6,600 bases of DNA from Oscillospiraceae bacterium. GTDB lineage: Bacteria; Bacillota; Clostridia; Oscillospirales; Oscillospiraceae. A program made the translations under genes and the position numbers. Each line of letters begins with the position of its first letter. Position 1 is the stretch's first letter. The DNA is taken from NCBI GenBank assembly GCA_017480395.1, contig JAFVAS010000119.1, positions 1 through 6,600 on the forward strand, written 5' to 3'. Shown in pieces: positions 4,010-6,600 of this stretch. The notes beneath the pieces are model-generated. The model was not told the DNA's origin. It saw only the letters and a list, made by a program, of their open reading frames with translations, and searched no databases.

Positions 4010-6019
4010 ATGCGCCACCTCTACATCGATCTGGAGACGTACAGCGATGTGGATCTGACCAAGGCCGGGCTCTACAAATATGCGCAGAGCCCGGCCTTCG
4101 AGATTCTGCTGTTTTCGTACAGTCTCGATGGTGGGCCGGTGCAGACCATCGATCTGGCGGGCGGGGAAAAGATCCCTGCTGATCTGGGGCTGCTGTTGTT
4201 CCACCCGGATACCGTCCTGCACGCCTTCAACGCCGCCTTCGAGTGGTACTGCATCTCCCGATACTGGAGTCTGGACGAGAAAACCGCCGTCTGGTGGCTG
4301 CGTCAGTGGCGCTGCACCATGCTGCACGCCCTCTACTGCGGCTATCCTGGCAGCCTGGCCGCCGCGGGCAAGGCGTTGGGACTGGAGGACGACAAGCAGA
4401 AGCTCAGCACCGGCAAGGCCCTGATCCGCTACTTCGGCGTCCCCTGCTCTCCCACCAAGACCAACGGAGGCCGCACCCGCAACCTCCCCCATCACGATCC
4501 CTCCAAATGGGCGCTGTTCAGAGAATACAACGCCCAGGACGTGGTGGCGGAGATGGAGATCGGGCGCAGGCTGGCCGCCTTCCCCGTCCCGGACGAGGTA
4601 CAGGCCCAATGGGTCACCGATCAGATCATCAATCTGCGCGGCGTGGCTGTGGACGCCGAGCTGGTGGCCGGGGCTCTGGCGCTGGATCAGGCCACCCGGG
4701 ATGCCTGTCTGACCGAGGCTGTGGCGCTGACTGGACTGGACAACCCCAACAGCGTCGCCCAGCTCACAAAATGGCTCCAGCAGGAGACCGGCACAGAGAT
4801 CAACGACCTTAAAAAGTCCACTGTCTCAGATCTGCTTTCCGGAGATCTCCCAGAAGGCGCCGCCCGACGGATGTTGGAACTGCGTCGGGAGCTGGGCAAG
4901 ACCAGCACCAAAAAGTATGCGGCGTTGGAAACCGCCGTCTGTGCCGATGGCCGGGTGCGCGGACTGCTCCAATACTACGGAGCCAACCGCACCGGCCGCT
5001 GGGCAGGGCGGATCGTCCAGCCCCAGAACCTGCCCCGCACTTATATCGACGGGGATCTGCTGCCCCTGGCCCGGGAACTGGTCAAGCGCCAGGATGCCGA
5101 CGGCCTGCGGCTGATCTTCGGCAGCATCCCCGACACCCTATCCCAGCTCATCCGCACGGCCTTGACCGCCTCCCCAGGACATACGCTGGTGGACGCCGAT
5201 TTCTCCGCCATCGAGGCCCGGGTGATTGCCTGGCTGGCGGGTGAAGAGTGGACATTGGAGGTCTTCCGCACCCATGGCCGGATCTATGAGGCCACCGCCG
5301 CCCAGATGTTCAACATCCCCATCGAGCGCATTAAAAAGGGCAATCCCGAGTACAGCTACCGCCAGCGGGGCAAGGTGGCCACGCTGGCCCTGGGTTATCA
5401 GGGCGGAGTACCCGCTATGCGCCAGATGGACACCTCCAAAGCGCTGGCTGATCTCCCGGATGAGGAGATTATGGAGATGGTTCAGCTCTGGCGGCGGGCC
5501 AACCCCCATATCGTCCAGCTTTGGTATACCGTGGAGGCCGCCGCCAAGGAGGCCCTGGAGAGCGGACGGAGCATCCCGCTCCGGGGCGGATCCATCGTCA
5601 TTGCCCGGGAGGCCGACAACAACAACGACTTTCTGACTATCCGGCTGCCCAGCGGCCGCAAGCTCTACTACATCCGCCCTCATATGGGCGTCAACCGATT
5701 TGGCCATCCCTCCCTATGCTACTGGGGCGTGGATCAGAAGACCAAGCGCTGGGGCGTGCTGGAGACCTACGGCGGCAAGCTGGTGGAGAATATCACCCAG
5801 GCCGTAGCCAGGGACTGCCTGGCCGAGGCTATTGAGCGGCTGGAGGCCGCCGGCTATCCGGTGGTGTTCCACATCCACGACGAGGTGGTGATCGACGCTG
5901 CGCCCAGCCATGACCGGCTGGAGGACGTGGTGCGCATCATGAGCCAGCCGCCCGCCTGGGCCGATGGACTCCCCCTCAATGCTGACGGATGGGTGAACCC
6001 GTTCTTTAAGAAGGACTGA
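4010..6019 (+). CDS. Phage family A DNA polymerase with 3'-5' exonuclease domain
   Basis: The 669-residue enzyme would replicate phage DNA. The N-terminal DnaQ-like exonuclease has Exo I YIDLET (D7, E9), Exo II HAFNAAFEW (N74, with E78 where Pol I has Asp) and Exo III Y173-x3-D177. The polymerase part has the template-binding NRTGRWAGRIVQPQNLPR stretch (326-343), motif A DFSAIEARVIAWL (D397, E402, R404), motif B R451-x3-K455 through LGYQGG (Y463), and motif C HDE (623-625). Aligning R451/K455 with E. coli Pol I R754/K758 puts L459 at the F762 position. There is no 5'-nuclease domain, as is usual for phage members of this type. The start matches the conserved family N-terminus, but no Shine-Dalgarno precedes it; with the DUF2815 stop only 3 bases upstream, termination-reinitiation is likely. 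All catalytic carboxylates are intact. Confidence 0.96.
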   Translation: MRHLYIDLETYSDVDLTKAGLYKYAQSPAFEILLFSYSLDGGPVQTIDLAGGEKIPADLGLLLFHPDTVLHAFNAAFEWYCISRYWSLDEKTAVWWLRQWRCTMLHALYCGYPGSLAAAGKALGLEDDKQKLSTGKALIRYFGVPCSPTKTNGGRTRNLPHHDPSKWALFREYNAQDVVAEMEIGRRLAAFPVPDEVQAQWVTDQIINLRGVAVDAELVAGALALDQATRDACLTEAVALTGLDNPNSVAQLTKWLQQETGTEINDLKKSTVSDLLSGDLPEGAARRMLELRRELGKTSTKKYAALETAVCADGRVRGLLQYYGANRTGRWAGRIVQPQNLPRTYIDGDLLPLARELVKRQDADGLRLIFGSIPDTLSQLIRTALTASPGHTLVDADFSAIEARVIAWLAGEEWTLEVFRTHGRIYEATAAQMFNIPIERIKKGNPEYSYRQRGKVATLALGYQGGVPAMRQMDTSKALADLPDEEIMEMVQLWRRANPHIVQLWYTVEAAAKEALESGRSIPLRGGSIVIAREADNNNDFLTIRLPSGRKLYYIRPHMGVNRFGHPSLCYWGVDQKTKRWGVLETYGGKLVENITQAVARDCLAEAIERLEAAGYPVVFHIHDEVVIDAAPSHDRLEDVVRIMSQPPAWADGLPLNADGWVNPFFKKD

Positions 6020-6024
6020 TCGAA

Positions 6025-6600
6025 ATGATAAACGACCGACAAATCACCATCTCCGTAGGAGCCAGCCGCAAGGCCACCAACTGGCAGCCTCAGACCCTGC
6101 GTATTTCTGAGTTGTGGGAAAAGCTGCGCATCCCGTCCCGAGGCACCGAAACCCAGGCGGAATACCTTGCTCTGTCCAAGGGCCAGCAGGACGATCTGAA
6201 GGATGTGGGCGGCTATGTGGCTGGCACGCTGAGCGGCCCGCGCCGCAAGGCCAACGCCGTCACCGGCCGGGAGATCATCACGCTGGATCTGGACAACATC
6301 CCAAGCGGAGCTACCAACGACATCTGCGCCCGGGTGGCGGCTCTGGGCTGCGGGTACTGCATCTACTCCACCCGCAAGCACATGCCCTCAGCTCCCCGGC
6401 TGCGGGTGCTGCTGCCCCTGGATCGCACCTGCACCGCCGACGAGTATGAGCCCTGCGCCCGGCGCATGGCAGAGTGGATCGGCATGGATCTGATGGATCC
6501 TACCACCTTCGAGCCCTCCCGGCTCATGTACTGGGGCAGCGTCTGCCGGGACGGTGAATTTGTCTACTACACCGAGGACAAGCCTCTGCTCAGCGCGGAC
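6025..6600 (+). CDS. VapE-type phage primase, N-terminal primase-polymerase domain (runs off the window)
   Basis: The 192 visible residues match the N-terminal primase-polymerase (archaeo-eukaryotic primase type) part of phage virulence-associated E proteins. The signature is ITLDLDN with D88 and D90 as metal ligands, then YCIYSTRKHMPSAPRLRVLLPL with H119 and basic residues R125/R127, then DPTTFEPSRLMYWGS with D158 and R166. In complete proteins a helicase-type ATPase domain follows, so the full enzyme would prime and unwind DNA. The ATPase part is not in the window. AAGGA (6011-6015), inside the polymerase 3' end, is 9 bases before the ATG, 5 bases after the polymerase stop. There is no in-frame stop to position 6600. 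The enzyme fits directly with the upstream polymerase and ssDNA-binding protein as a phage replisome. Confidence 0.88.
   Translation, partial: MINDRQITISVGASRKATNWQPQTLRISELWEKLRIPSRGTETQAEYLALSKGQQDDLKDVGGYVAGTLSGPRRKANAVTGREIITLDLDNIPSGATNDICARVAALGCGYCIYSTRKHMPSAPRLRVLLPLDRTCTADEYEPCARRMAEWIGMDLMDPTTFEPSRLMYWGSVCRDGEFVYYTEDKPLLSAD

Noticed and set aside
3586..4182. A 198-codon + strand frame bridging DUF2815 and the polymerase
   Set aside because: It is an Arg/Pro-rich out-of-frame reading of two genes with clear conserved motifs.
3377..4609. A 410-codon open frame on the minus strand across DUF2815 and the polymerase start
   Set aside because: It lies wholly opposite strongly recognised + strand genes. 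Its Gly/Val/Ala/Leu/His-rich product shows no family motif; long antisense frames are expected opposite GC-rich codons.

Overview
The window looks like the early/replication operon of a tailed phage or prophage of a Gram-positive host, most likely a high-GC gut Clostridia (Oscillospiraceae-type). This host call is inference. It rests on GC content near 60%, strong GGAGG/AAGGAG ribosome-binding sites, and the gene order DUF2800 nuclease, DUF2815 ssDNA-binding-like protein, family A DNA polymerase, then VapE-type primase, a module known from Firmicutes phages and prophages. I see no integrase, structural gene, tRNA, transposase or CRISPR array.

All eleven genes are on the + strand. Neighbours overlap by 1 to 8 bases or are separated by at most 13, so this is one tightly coupled transcription unit entered part-way. 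Positions 1-79 hold a GC-rich imperfect inverted repeat (30-60) just upstream of the first gene. The first part (80-1807) encodes small accessory proteins: an unrecognised 61-residue protein, a 31-residue single-membrane-span peptide, a DUF3846 protein, an unrecognised AT-richer 134-residue protein, a DUF4406 nucleoside deoxyribosyltransferase-like enzyme, and a protein with an Ala/Pro linker and a small C-terminal domain.

The second part (1807-6600) is the DNA replication and recombination core. It starts with a RecB/Cas4-like nuclease with an intact PD-(D/E)XK site and four candidate Fe-S cysteines, followed by an unrecognised charged helical protein. Then come a gp2.5-like ssDNA-binding protein, a 669-residue family A polymerase with an N-terminal 3'-5' exonuclease domain, and the N-terminal primase-polymerase domain of a VapE-type protein that runs off the end. 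Together they would supply end resection, strand coating or annealing, primer synthesis and strand extension.

The points most worth a second look are a GNRA-type hairpin that buries the ribosome-binding site of the gene at 3014, that unrecognised gene's position between DUF2800 and DUF2815, the polymerase start with no Shine-Dalgarno, the 31-residue membrane peptide, and a marked excess of GATC. I found no clearly new multi-gene system; most of the core is a known phage replication module.
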